Assembly: GCA_023415235.1 (NCBI GenBank)
Contig: JAEZLP010000036.1
Coordinates: 1-64,000, forward strand
Direction of reading: 5' to 3'
Length of the DNA stretch: 64,000 nucleotides
From: Bacillota bacterium
Lineage (GTDB): Bacteria > Bacillota > Clostridia > Peptostreptococcales > Anaerovoracaceae
The notes below the pieces were generated by a model. It searched no databases and had not been told where the DNA came from. It saw only the letters and a list, made by a program, of their open reading frames with translations. This document shows positions 51,755-59,894 of the stretch, piece by piece. Numbering within the stretch: position 1 is the stretch's first letter; each line of letters starts with the position of its first letter. Both the position numbers and the translations under genes were made by a program.

Positions 51755-52200
51755 TTACTCTATATTATACCACGTCTCTAATACAATCGGCATCTTCTTC
51801 TTTTCACAAGATAATATAACCGGCATTAATAGTTTTCTGAAAGCCCCAGTTCCTTTCAAAGATTTATCGATTGCCACGACTAACAAGTGAGATACTTCCC
51901 CATCAAAATATTTAATATGCCAATTCTGCGGTATAATTTCATTTTCAAGTATAGCTCTACTCTGCATTAACAGAAGTTCCTCTTCCGTAGCATGTTCTAA
52001 TAATTTCATGGAAGACCGCCGCATTATTTCCAACAGCAGCGGTTCTGGTATTTCTTTCGATGAGTACCCAATTAATAAACCTTGGCCGTCATCTAACAAA
52101 TGCATCGCATTATATTCACTGAAAGCTTGTATTTGCCCCGCAGACTGCAAAGAAAAAAGCCAAGCAAATGTTTGGTAGGTGCCGTACGAAAATTCCCTGG
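51755..52200 (-). pseudogene. GNAT-type acetyltransferase remnant
   Basis: A reading frame of about 145 residues with YGTYQTFAWLFSLQSAGQIQ, EELLLMQSRAILENEIIPQN and SHLLVVAIDKSLKGTGAF looks like the middle of a GNAT acetyltransferase, ending IVLETWYNIE before the usual NVPLYxHFGF. No start codon with a binding site is seen, and the frame extends upstream only into the tRNA terminator. Both ends are missing, so it is probably a decayed gene. Confidence 0.55.
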
Positions 52201-52283
52201 CTTCAGCCAGATGGAATTTTTCCGTTGCTCGCGGCTGCCGTCCTGCGCCCTTTTTCTTTGCGGGCTTGGACCGCTCGGTTGCC

Positions 52284-52316
52284 GAAAAAAAAAATACCCA
52301 TCGCAAGGATGGGTAT
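52284..52316 (-). terminator. intrinsic terminator after tRNA-Arg
   Basis: 9-bp stem ATACCCATC/GATGGGTAT with a 5-nt loop, followed on the minus strand by ten T. It starts 8 bp after the tRNA. Confidence 0.9.
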
Positions 52317-52323
52317 ATTTTTT

Positions 52324-52400
52324 TGGTGCGCCCATAGGGATTCGAACCCCAGACCTTCTCATTCGTAGTGAGCTACTCTATCCAGCTGAGCTATGGGCGC
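52324..52400 (-). tRNA. tRNA-Arg (anticodon ACG)
   Basis: A 77-nt gene. The acceptor stem GCGCCCA pairs with TGGGCGC, the D arm contains AGCTCAGCTGGATAGAG, the anticodon loop is CTACGAA (ACG read 5' to 3') and the T arm is GGGGTTCGAATCCC. The 3' CCA is encoded. It is followed by a strong terminator. Confidence 0.97.
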
Positions 52401-52569
52401 GTATCTATGACGGCAGTCTGAGCTGCCTGCTATAGAGTACGGAACCAATTATATAACATTTCAGGGCCCTTTGTCAAAGGGAAATGCATATTCCCTGCAC
52501 AATTATTCATTTTACTTATTTTCCCTGTTTTTGCTCTATTATATAGAACCTTTCAGCCATAATCCCCGT

Positions 52570-52905
52570 TCAAACAAAGACAAATTGGATCATCACCATA
52601 TACAGCGCCGTGCCTCCCAGAATGCTGAGCATGTTGTTCCGCCGCCAGAGGTGCAGAGCAATGACGGTCGCCGCCGCAACCAGTTCAGGTACGCCAAACG
52701 GCGAGTCCAGCACCGATACGTTCCTCAGACAGTATACGATAAGCATTCCCATGACTGCAGGAGGAAGCGTATTGCCCAGATAGGTGATCACCTTAGGAGT
52801 CTCGCCCTTTCTGCTGAACAGTAGGAAAGGCGCGGCTCGGAGGACAAAGGTGATGACGGAAATCACCAGAATGATCAGAATGGATTCTCCGAAGCTTAGG
52901 ATCAT
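52570..52905 (-). CDS. azlD: branched-chain amino acid transport protein AzlD
   Basis: A 111-aa membrane protein with four hydrophobic segments. FVLRAAPFLLF near the start, TYLGNTLPPAVMGMLIVYCL in the middle, and LHLWRRNNMLSILGGTALYM near the end are AzlD-typical. It overlaps azlC by 4 bp. The pair exports branched-chain amino acids or analogues. Confidence 0.9.
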   Translation of the reverse strand: MILSFGESILIILVISVITFVLRAAPFLLFSRKGETPKVITYLGNTLPPAVMGMLIVYCLRNVSVLDSPFGVPELVAAATVIALHLWRRNNMLSILGGTALYMVMIQFVFV

Positions 52906-53618
52906 GGCATCATATCCTCCTCTTCGGTTTGAATTTCAGCTTTGCCTTCCAGTTGTTTTCTCGCCAGCAGCAAGGCAACCACGATCAGGAGCATGGAAGG
53001 AATTACAAGATGATCCGGACCGGCAAGCAACAGCACAAGAATCGTGGCCCCCAGGCCCATAATCGCCGGGAAATGGCAGGAATACGCCTCCCATTGGTCG
53101 AGAAAGATGACGATAAACAAAGCGGTCATGGCAAAGTCCATGCCTGTAGTATCAAACGTGATCATGGAACCGACCAGGGATCCGATCACTGATCCGAGCA
53201 CCCAGTAAAGCTGATTCATCAGCGAAACGCAAAAGTAAAACGTCCTTTCATCCACGCCTTCGGGAGCCTTTCTGCCGCAGAGCAGCGAATAGGTTTCATC
53301 CGTAAGGGAGAAGGCCATATACCATTTCTTGACTCCCATTCCATTGAAGCGGTCAAGGAAGGAGAGTCCGTAGAATATGTGTCTGAAGTTAACAACTAGA
53401 GTCATGACTGCAATCTGAATCAGACCAATTCCGCCGTGGAAAAAACTGACGGCAATAAACTGCATCGCCCCCGCATAAACAGTCAGACTAATAAGGAATG
53501 CCCATATGAAATTGTATCCTGCGTTCTCGAATAACAGACCAAAAGCGACGCCGATTGAAAGGTAACCGAGCAGAACGGGTATCGTCACCGGAAATGCTGC
53601 CTTGATTGCTTGCTTCAT
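52902..53618 (-). CDS. azlC: branched-chain amino acid exporter large subunit AzlC
   Basis: A 238-aa membrane protein with the AzlC motifs PVLLGYLSIGVAFGLL, VYAGAMQFIAV, VVNFRHIFYGLSFLDRF and AFSLTDETYSLLCG. About seven helices. With AzlD it forms a two-component exporter. The operon has no visible regulator such as azlB. Confidence 0.93.
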   Translation of the reverse strand: MKQAIKAAFPVTIPVLLGYLSIGVAFGLLFENAGYNFIWAFLISLTVYAGAMQFIAVSFFHGGIGLIQIAVMTLVVNFRHIFYGLSFLDRFNGMGVKKWYMAFSLTDETYSLLCGRKAPEGVDERTFYFCVSLMNQLYWVLGSVIGSLVGSMITFDTTGMDFAMTALFIVIFLDQWEAYSCHFPAIMGLGATILVLLLAGPDHLVIPSMLLIVVALLLARKQLEGKAEIQTEEEDMMP

Positions 53619-53715
53619 TTTAAGTACTCTTTCGTTTTTTCATGTGCAATTTTGTCTTTCAGTATAGTATACTAAGGGTGACAGTTTTTTTCAATCAAAA
53701 AGGGAGTTGAGGTCA

Positions 53716-54225
53716 ATGAATCGGATTAAAAAAGCAGGAATTCTAACAGGGGCGGTTGTCGGCGGCGCAATCGGAGGCGCTATATCATTCGTCGGCAAGA
53801 TGACAAACCGGAAATTTATTGACGAGTTGGGAGAGAGCGTGGTTGACTCCACCATTCTTACAGGCGAAATTGCGGGAGATATTGCCAGCGGTGTCACTCA
53901 TGTAATATCGGGCAAGATTAATAAGAACCACCGCAAGGTAAAGAAAGGACAGAACGAACTGAAATCAGCCGGAGGACAGGTAGTTCAGAATTTTGTCAAC
54001 AACGTACAGACTGTGGCCGATAACAGCGGTGAGATTCTGGAAGGCGTGAGGGAGAAGGATCGAAGGAAAGTTGTACGGGGAGCGAAAACACTGGCCAAGG
54101 TTGTCGCTGTTGGCGCAATCACCGTCGGCACCATAAAAATAAAACCCGAAGAGAAAGAACCGGAAGAAGCTTCGCAAAAAACGGATGACAATCCGAAACC
54201 AGGAAGCATCAGCGAAGCTGAATAA
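53716..54225 (+). CDS. hypothetical protein with glycine-rich N-terminal helix
   Basis: A 169-aa protein. A glycine-rich hydrophobic segment (residues about 8-26, ILTGAVVGGAIGGAISFVG) resembles glycine-zipper membrane or association helices. A helical, basic middle part with VVQNFVNNVQTVADNSGEIL follows, then a hydrophobic VVAVGAITVGTIKI and an acidic tail. No family is recognised. The start at ATG 53716 (GGGAG upstream) is preferred over TTG nine bases earlier. It ends in its own terminator. Confidence 0.55.
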   Translation: MNRIKKAGILTGAVVGGAIGGAISFVGKMTNRKFIDELGESVVDSTILTGEIAGDIASGVTHVISGKINKNHRKVKKGQNELKSAGGQVVQNFVNNVQTVADNSGEILEGVREKDRRKVVRGAKTLAKVVAVGAITVGTIKIKPEEKEPEEASQKTDDNPKPGSISEAE

Positions 54226-54237
54226 ATCAAAAAATTC

Positions 54238-54263
54238 AGGACAGCCTTGAAGGCTGTCCTTTT
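54238..54263 (+). terminator. intrinsic terminator
   Basis: 9-bp stem AGGACAGCC/GGCTGTCCT with a 5-nt loop, then TTTCTC. Follows the glycine-zipper hypothetical gene and faces the end of the HtrA gene. Confidence 0.8.
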
Positions 54264-54286
54264 CTCTATAAAGTCCCCTTTTGCTG

Positions 54287-55426
54287 TCAATCAGGCGTAT
54301 ATTCGGAAAGCTTCAGGGGTAACTGACCTGAAACCCCATTTCGTACGATTGTTATCGTTACCGTATCTCCCACTTTATACTGGTCCAGTGCCTGAGTCAG
54401 CGCCGTTGCTCCAGTAATTCTGGTGCTACCGACATAGGTGACAAGATCTCCCGCCTTAAATCCGGCTCTGGCAGCGTTGGATCCGGGCTCTACGGACTTC
54501 ACATACACACCCAGCTGCCTGACTCCGTACAGCAAGGCCTTCTGCGCTGAGGTCAGGTCGATAAAGGTCATTCCTGTGTCGATCCTGCCCTTGACGTAAC
54601 CATAATTCATCAGATCGTTAGCAACGGATTTTGCTATATTCACCGGAATTGCAAAACCAAGGCCCTCCACGTCAGAGCCGGATGATTTAGCAACCACGAT
54701 ACCGATCAGCTCCCCTTTGTTATTAAACAATCCGCCTCCCGAATTCCCCGGATTAATTGCGGCGTCGGTCTGCAGCAGACTCATTTTTTTCCCTTTAATC
54801 ACCAGCTCCCTGTCCAGCGCGCTGATGATGCCTTCCGTAACCGTTCCTCCCAGCTGCCCCAGAGGATTTCCAATAGCAATCGCGGTATCGCCCACCTTAA
54901 GGCTTTCTGAGTTTCCAAGAACGACAGGCTTCAGGCCCGTGGCGCCGATCTTCAGCAAGGCCACATCAGTCTTACTGTCAGAGCCGATAAGGGACGCCGT
55001 ATAGGTTGTCCCGTTCTTTAGACGTACGGAAATCTTGCTGGCGCCGTCAATCACATGATTGTTGGTTACAATATAGCCATCCTGGGTTACAATGACTCCG
55101 CTGCCTGCTCCGTTGGTCACATATTGCTGCATCCAGCTGTCCGTCGTCACCGTTTCTGTTGTGATCTCCACAACGGAATCCGACGTCAGACTCGCAACCT
55201 CAGATGTGGAAAGCTGTGTTCCGTATTTAGACGTATCATTATCCGTCAATGCAATTTGTTCCGCACTTATGCTGAGATCAAGCCCGGTGGAGCCTCCCCC
55301 TGCACCGATGAAATATCCCACAGCCGCCATACCGCCTGCAAATCCGAATACACCGGAAAGCGTAATACAGATCGTCAGTACGATTGCAGCGCTTTTCGCT
55401 GTGATTAAGTATCTTCGTTTTCTCAT
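54287..55426 (-). CDS. HtrA-like serine protease with PDZ domain
   Basis: A 379-aa membrane-anchored protease. One N-terminal helix (about residues 9-38) leads outside, then a trypsin-like domain with His in GYIVTNNHVIDGA, Asp in SKTDVALLKI and Ser in AAINPGNSGGGLFN, then a C-terminal PDZ domain (about 285-375, VKSVEPGSNAARAGFKAGDL). It degrades misfolded exported proteins or acts in signalling. The start at ATG 55426 has GGGGGTG upstream; an earlier Met 30 bp up is less likely. Confidence 0.92.
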   Translation of the reverse strand: MRKRRYLITAKSAAIVLTICITLSGVFGFAGGMAAVGYFIGAGGGSTGLDLSISAEQIALTDNDTSKYGTQLSTSEVASLTSDSVVEITTETVTTDSWMQQYVTNGAGSGVIVTQDGYIVTNNHVIDGASKISVRLKNGTTYTASLIGSDSKTDVALLKIGATGLKPVVLGNSESLKVGDTAIAIGNPLGQLGGTVTEGIISALDRELVIKGKKMSLLQTDAAINPGNSGGGLFNNKGELIGIVVAKSSGSDVEGLGFAIPVNIAKSVANDLMNYGYVKGRIDTGMTFIDLTSAQKALLYGVRQLGVYVKSVEPGSNAARAGFKAGDLVTYVGSTRITGATALTQALDQYKVGDTVTITIVRNGVSGQLPLKLSEYTPD

Positions 55427-55568
55427 ATCGTATACACCCCCGATATCATCAATCAAAAAGACTATCCTGCCCTACTTTCATCATTACCCGCAATTTATGC
55501 TGCAAATCGGGTAATTCGTCAGTAAAAGGATAATCTTTTATTGTGTAGATTTTATGAAGAACGTATGG

Positions 55569-55605
55569 AAAGTCTGTAAATTAAGATAATGGAGTTTGTC
55601 AATTT
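55569..55605. repeat. IS-end-like sequence between GH18 and HtrA genes
   Basis: AAAGTCTGTAAATTAAG (55569-55585) is an exact 17-nt copy of the probable IS end at 97-113. Twelve bases further on, TCAATTTAGAC (55599-55609 region) looks like a shorter inverted copy. No transposase gene lies between them. Confidence 0.4.
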
Positions 55606-55626
55606 AGACGATGGAAGGTCTGGATG

Positions 55627-56634
55627 CTATTCCACCTTTGCAGCGGTAAACATTTCACGAAGCACCTCCTGCCCCGACGGCCATGGATCCATAATAGTCC
55701 AGAATCCGATCCCGGCAAGCTGATACTCGTTCACCAGCTCCAATTTGGCTCTCATGCTCCGCGCATCCTCAAACCAGACAATATGCTCCCTGCCCTGGTC
55801 ATCCGTATATACATAAAACGGCGACTGCGCTGTTTCATCATATTGGATGGTAGCTCCGACCAGCGCGGCCCTTGCCCTTGCCTCCGGTATGGATAGGTTC
55901 TCCGCCTCTGTTTCTCCCTGTACAAAGGGCAGAGTCCAATCGTAGCCGTAATTCGGTATTCCCATCAATATTTTGGACCGCGGGATTTGAGTCACCGCAA
56001 AATCCAGCACCCGGCGAACCTGATTCAAAGGCGCAACCGCCATAGGCGGCCCGAAGGCATACCCCCATTCATAGGTCATGAGCATGACCAAATCGGCAAC
56101 GGAACCGATTCCCGCATAGTCATGACCGCCGTACAGCAGCCCCGGCTGCTCAATCGATGTTTTCGGCGCAAGGGCTGCAGTAACGATAAAGCCCTCCGGA
56201 TTCACTCTCGCCGCAGTTTCAGCGATCAGAGTTGTGTATAAGTCCCTGTCCTCCCTGTTGATGTATTCAAAATCGAAATCCACGCCATAGTAATCTTTGC
56301 GCTGCATCTCGGCAAGGATATTATTGATGAGTCTTTGTCTGGAAGCAGGATTATTCAAGAGCTGACTTGCCAGCTCGGTGCTGAAATGACCCTCCATATC
56401 CATCGGAGTCAAAACCATAACTGTTTCAAGCCCGTTTGCACGAGCGACCCGACGCACCATTTCATCCTCGAGTCCGATGAGTTCACCCTCCGGTGTAAAT
56501 CCGTAACTGAAAGAATAAACATAGGTCAGATCAGGAGCCCACTGCTCCAGAACATTCTGATTGATAAACGGATAGGCATATCCGATCACGATGATGGTGC
56601 CATATTGGGATGCCCTAACATTATACCAAGGCAT
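55627..56634 (-). CDS. glycoside hydrolase family 18 (SleL/YaaH-like)
   Basis: A 335-aa GH18 protein without LysM domains or a signal peptide. The catalytic motif is YGVDFDFEYI (DxDxE), FSYGFTPEGELIG lies in the first strands, MTYEWGYAFGPPMAVAPL in the sixth, and GIPNYGYDW and GIGFWTIMDPWP near the end. Spore-forming Firmicutes use such enzymes as N-acetylglucosaminidases in cortex hydrolysis at germination (SleL) or for spore coat. The absence of LysM makes its target uncertain. Confidence 0.87.
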   Translation of the reverse strand: MPWYNVRASQYGTIIVIGYAYPFINQNVLEQWAPDLTYVYSFSYGFTPEGELIGLEDEMVRRVARANGLETVMVLTPMDMEGHFSTELASQLLNNPASRQRLINNILAEMQRKDYYGVDFDFEYINREDRDLYTTLIAETAARVNPEGFIVTAALAPKTSIEQPGLLYGGHDYAGIGSVADLVMLMTYEWGYAFGPPMAVAPLNQVRRVLDFAVTQIPRSKILMGIPNYGYDWTLPFVQGETEAENLSIPEARARAALVGATIQYDETAQSPFYVYTDDQGREHIVWFEDARSMRAKLELVNEYQLAGIGFWTIMDPWPSGQEVLREMFTAAKVE

Positions 56635-56704
56635 AAATTCACCTCCCTTACCTACAGAATATGTCTGCCGGGAGGCAAATATTACTTCATCTTGATGGAG
56701 CTGA

Positions 56705-56800
56705 TCAGGGTGTGCCTACATAGGCAAACGCTGTTGCAGACATAAAAGCAACCACTACCAGAGTAATGGTGATTATTTTTAATGTAATTCCCGCCCTCAT
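56705..56800 (-). CDS. 31-aa peptide that is almost entirely a signal peptide
   Basis: ATG with GAGG upstream; N-terminus MRAGITLK, hydrophobic core IITITLVVVAFMSATAFA and an AFA cleavage motif, leaving only YVGTP. It is too short for the usual gene finders. It sits between GH18 and two other tiny genes on the same strand. It may be a secreted pentapeptide signal, a membrane microprotein, or noise. The good site and signal-peptide shape favour a real gene. Confidence 0.45.
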   Translation of the reverse strand: MRAGITLKIITITLVVVAFMSATAFAYVGTP

Positions 56801-56891
56801 TTTTTATTTTCCTCTTTTCTTTGGTACACCTTTTGTAATTATAAGACGAGCTAGAAGATAAAAAAGTTCCTTCTTTTCTTTCATTTTATTC

Positions 56892-56920
56892 AAAAAACAT
56901 CCGGCTTTTTTCGCCGGATG
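56892..56920 (-). terminator. intrinsic terminator after the two tiny basic genes
   Basis: 8-bp stem CATCCGGC/GCCGGATG, 7-nt loop, followed on the minus strand by six T. Confidence 0.82.
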
Positions 56921-56974
56921 CTTCGTGTTCCTGATATTGCAGAATCTAACCGTTAGTCTCTCTATCTTCTGTTG

Positions 56975-57133
56975 TTATCTCCTGTCCTTATCTGCCTTCT
57001 TATTCCCGTATTTTGCCTTTCCCTGTATCTCCGGAACCGGCTCCTGCTCATTCTTGGGTATGTGCAATCTATGATCCCCTTCCGTTCCGTGGGGCGCTTC
57101 CGGATCAGGTCTCCTCATTCCTGCTTTTGCCAT
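56975..57133 (-). CDS. 52-aa hydrophilic protein (MAKAGMRRPDP type)
   Basis: ATG with AGGAGG at good spacing. The start MAKAGMRRPDPEAPHGTEGD is a pattern I associate with small conserved proteins in Clostridia, rich in Pro, Lys and Asn, with no Cys and no hydrophobic core. VPEIQGKAKYGNKKA is near the end. It could be a small spore or stress protein, but this is not proven. It follows another tiny basic gene by 11 bp and ends at a terminator. Confidence 0.65.
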   Translation of the reverse strand: MAKAGMRRPDPEAPHGTEGDHRLHIPKNEQEPVPEIQGKAKYGNKKADKDRR

Positions 57134-57144
57134 CGATAATCCTC

Positions 57145-57279
57145 CTAGACGTCATTATTCCTGATTGAATGTTTTTTTGCATTTCTGTTTTGATTCTGGT
57201 TCTCCCTGGTCAGCGGCGTCTGATCCTTCGCTTTGATCTTTCGCGCTATTTTGTTGTCCACCTGGCTGTCCTTTGTCAT
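57145..57279 (-). CDS. 44-aa basic hydrophilic protein
   Basis: ATG with AGGAGGAG upstream. It begins MTKDSQVDNKIARKIKAKDQ and ends with an Asn/Gln/Lys-rich tail. No hydrophobic segment and no Cys. Together with the next gene it forms a two-gene unit with excellent binding sites. Composition recalls small acid-soluble or DNA-binding spore proteins, but no family motif is recognised. Confidence 0.6.
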   Translation of the reverse strand: MTKDSQVDNKIARKIKAKDQTPLTRENQNQNRNAKKHSIRNNDV

Positions 57280-57387
57280 GTTCTCCTCCTAATATCCGGT
57301 ATGATGTACGAGAAAGCGTTCTGATCGTGCCGCCCCTTCGTCCGTTTTATTTTTGCCCGCAGCCCGTGAACTATTCCCCGGATTTTA

Positions 57388-59712
57388 TTATTGAAGAACC
57401 AGGGAATCGATTTCCTTCAGGCTGTCATAATCATAGGAAGTAATTCTGCCGTCCTGAATATAATACAGCTCGTCGCCGATATACAGGATTCTTCTGGCAA
57501 AAGGAATATCATTGCCGTAAACGCCGGACGGTTTGGAATCTAAAAATCCTTTCATGGATAGCTTATTGTTGCTGTAATTCATGATAATTGCGCCCTGCCC
57601 ACTGCCGGTTTTCAGGTTTCCGCCTGAAACATAGGCGTCGATGGCTGCGTTTTCACCGGCCGGATCGATCATGACAGCCTTATGGTTGTAAAACGCTTCT
57701 GAGCTTCCGGAATCACCGATTACATAATTGGAAAGCTCCTTCGGTTTGCCCATGTCGGATACATCGAAGAGAGAAAACTTGATCCCCCCCTGACGGACCC
57801 CCTCGACGATTTCCCTTCCGCTGCTATCCTTCCGGTAAATCTCATAAGTGTCCGCTCCGATGCCAAGAAGAATATCCTCGCCGATGGGGTGCAGATAGCT
57901 GCTGAATCCGGGAACCTTCAACTCCCCTGTAAGAACAGGTTTTTTCGGGTCCGACAGATCGAACACGAACAGGGGATCGATGGTCCTGAAAGTGACCACA
58001 TATCCTTTATTCCCCATAAATCTTACCGAATAGATGGATTCTCCCTTTGCCAGATTCTCCACGGATCCGGTTATATTCAGCGACTGATCGAGAACATAAA
58101 GGCTGTTGCTGCCTTTGTTCCAGTCGGTGGTTGCGACTCTCAGATGATTCTCATACTCGTCCATGGAAAATTGGTTCAGCAGGTAGCCGGGTACGCTTCC
58201 GGAACCGGCATAGCCGACTTTCATTCCCTTTAGATCAAATCTTATGATCGAGGTTTCGGAAGCACGGCTTTCAAATGCGAGGTATATAGAAGATTCGTTC
58301 ATATACATGTTAGAACCGTAAGCGGTGATCGCTTCAACCTCGGTTTTTTCCTGATTGTTCACATTCAGGGCGGAGATAATAACATAGCCCGGACATGGGT
58401 GTTTTGGCATGATCATAACGTCATTCAATTTCATGCTGAATTCTTTATTGCTGATGGTGGTATCCCGCATCATAGGAAGGATGACTCCGTCTGAGGGATG
58501 CATATTCGTAACGAGATAAACGATATCTCCGTTTTTTCTGCTGGATTGATAATACCCCTCCATTTCATGGCTTTTCACAAGGACTGGTTTCAGCTGATCG
58601 GAAATGTCGTAAACATCCGCAAAGCTGAAGGTTTTCGCTGGCTTGTGGGGAGGCATGATTCTCAAACTCGTATCCGCCTCATTGGAAGCCGATTCCGCAC
58701 TGTCCTGGAAAGTTTTTCTGATCGGATCGTCAACTGGTGTTTCAAATTCTGTCCGGGTTCCCAAAACAACGAGTCTGCCTTGATCCAGATAGATCTCACT
58801 GACATTTTTATCCGTCGAAAGCCTGAGAACCGTGTCATCACTAAGCTTTCCATCATCCGCTCCGATGATTCTCACTACATTGCCTCCGGCAACGTATAGA
58901 TACTTTCCGTCGGTTTTCACCATGTCCGCTTCATCGATTCCCTCTACTTGAACGTTGGTAGTGGAGTATGCTTGATCGGCGCCATCATTTTGGGCTGCAC
59001 CGGCTACCCCGGCAGCGGATTCCGGTGCAGCCGCAGGCGCTGCGGATTTGTTCAAATCACTCGCACCCTCCGCCTCAATATTAACCCATTGCGCCGCGGT
59101 TTTTAAAACCGCTTCCAGCTCTTTCACCGTTCCCGCCTTTACCGCTTCTCCGATCTTTTCTCTTACTTCGGACACCAGCCCTTTATTTGCTTTCAGATCG
59201 ACTTCATGTTCTGCTACCGCAATCACCCGGTCATAATAGGTGACGGTTTTTCCCAGAACATTTTCGCAGATAACCCGAAGGGGCACCATGGTTCGCCCGT
59301 CAATAATCAGAGATTTGGAATCCATGGTAAATTTCTTCCTGTCCGATCCGGTTCCGACGGTATAGCTGGCGTTGCCGATGGGAAAGCTGAACTGTTTTCC
59401 GTTATGCTTTATGACTGCTTCCTTCTTCGTTTGATCGTAGGATACCTCGGCGCCGAAATATTCCGACACAGCCCGCAGGGGAAGCAAGGTTCTTGATCCG
59501 ATCACTGTGGCTCCGATATCGGGGTTGGCCGTGTCCAGCATTTTAATCTCGCCGTCGGATAAGGCAAGCGGGCTGCCAGTATAAAAGAACACCGCTCCCC
59601 CCTCGCTTGCGATTTGCGATGCATCGTTTTGGTTTTCGGCTAGGGCCAATATCGTGCCCGATATGATCACACAAAAAATTAGAATTCCATACAGGATTGT
59701 CTTTTTTCGCAT
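57388..59712 (-). CDS. secreted beta-propeller protein with copper-amine-oxidase-like N domain
   Basis: A 774-aa exported protein. Signal peptide (residues 1-25, ILIFCVIISGTILALAE). Residues about 50-165 form a copper amine oxidase N-terminal-like (stalk) domain with LLPLRAVSEYFGAEVSYDQ and its second half TMVPLRVICENVLGKTVTYY. After a Ser/Ala linker, residues about 255-770 form a beta-propeller domain (DUF-type PF09826), starting TNVQVEGIDEADMVKTDGKY. Such proteins occur widely in Clostridia and Bacilli; role unknown, perhaps cell-wall or surface binding. It is monocistronic, with a long AT-rich upstream region. Confidence 0.85.
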   Translation of the reverse strand: MRKKTILYGILIFCVIISGTILALAENQNDASQIASEGGAVFFYTGSPLALSDGEIKMLDTANPDIGATVIGSRTLLPLRAVSEYFGAEVSYDQTKKEAVIKHNGKQFSFPIGNASYTVGTGSDRKKFTMDSKSLIIDGRTMVPLRVICENVLGKTVTYYDRVIAVAEHEVDLKANKGLVSEVREKIGEAVKAGTVKELEAVLKTAAQWVNIEAEGASDLNKSAAPAAAPESAAGVAGAAQNDGADQAYSTTNVQVEGIDEADMVKTDGKYLYVAGGNVVRIIGADDGKLSDDTVLRLSTDKNVSEIYLDQGRLVVLGTRTEFETPVDDPIRKTFQDSAESASNEADTSLRIMPPHKPAKTFSFADVYDISDQLKPVLVKSHEMEGYYQSSRKNGDIVYLVTNMHPSDGVILPMMRDTTISNKEFSMKLNDVMIMPKHPCPGYVIISALNVNNQEKTEVEAITAYGSNMYMNESSIYLAFESRASETSIIRFDLKGMKVGYAGSGSVPGYLLNQFSMDEYENHLRVATTDWNKGSNSLYVLDQSLNITGSVENLAKGESIYSVRFMGNKGYVVTFRTIDPLFVFDLSDPKKPVLTGELKVPGFSSYLHPIGEDILLGIGADTYEIYRKDSSGREIVEGVRQGGIKFSLFDVSDMGKPKELSNYVIGDSGSSEAFYNHKAVMIDPAGENAAIDAYVSGGNLKTGSGQGAIIMNYSNNKLSMKGFLDSKPSGVYGNDIPFARRILYIGDELYYIQDGRITSYDYDSLKEIDSLVLQ

Positions 59713-59894
59713 TGTGATACTCCTCTCATTAATTTTTTTCCGAATCTATGAATTAATCTATTTGACGCAGTAATCCGCCGCAAAGTTCCAGACGGTTCAC
59801 GGGACGGAATATTTTTACTTGAACTTCCGCCGTCCGGCCTGTAGGATATTGATGGGAGTGTTTTTGGATTGAATGATTCAGGGAGGGATTACAG

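Noticed and set aside
52200..52306. N-terminal extension (MRWVFFF...) of the acetyltransferase frame
   Set aside because: It begins with TTG inside the tRNA-Arg terminator and its poly-Phe comes from the terminator T-run; not coding.
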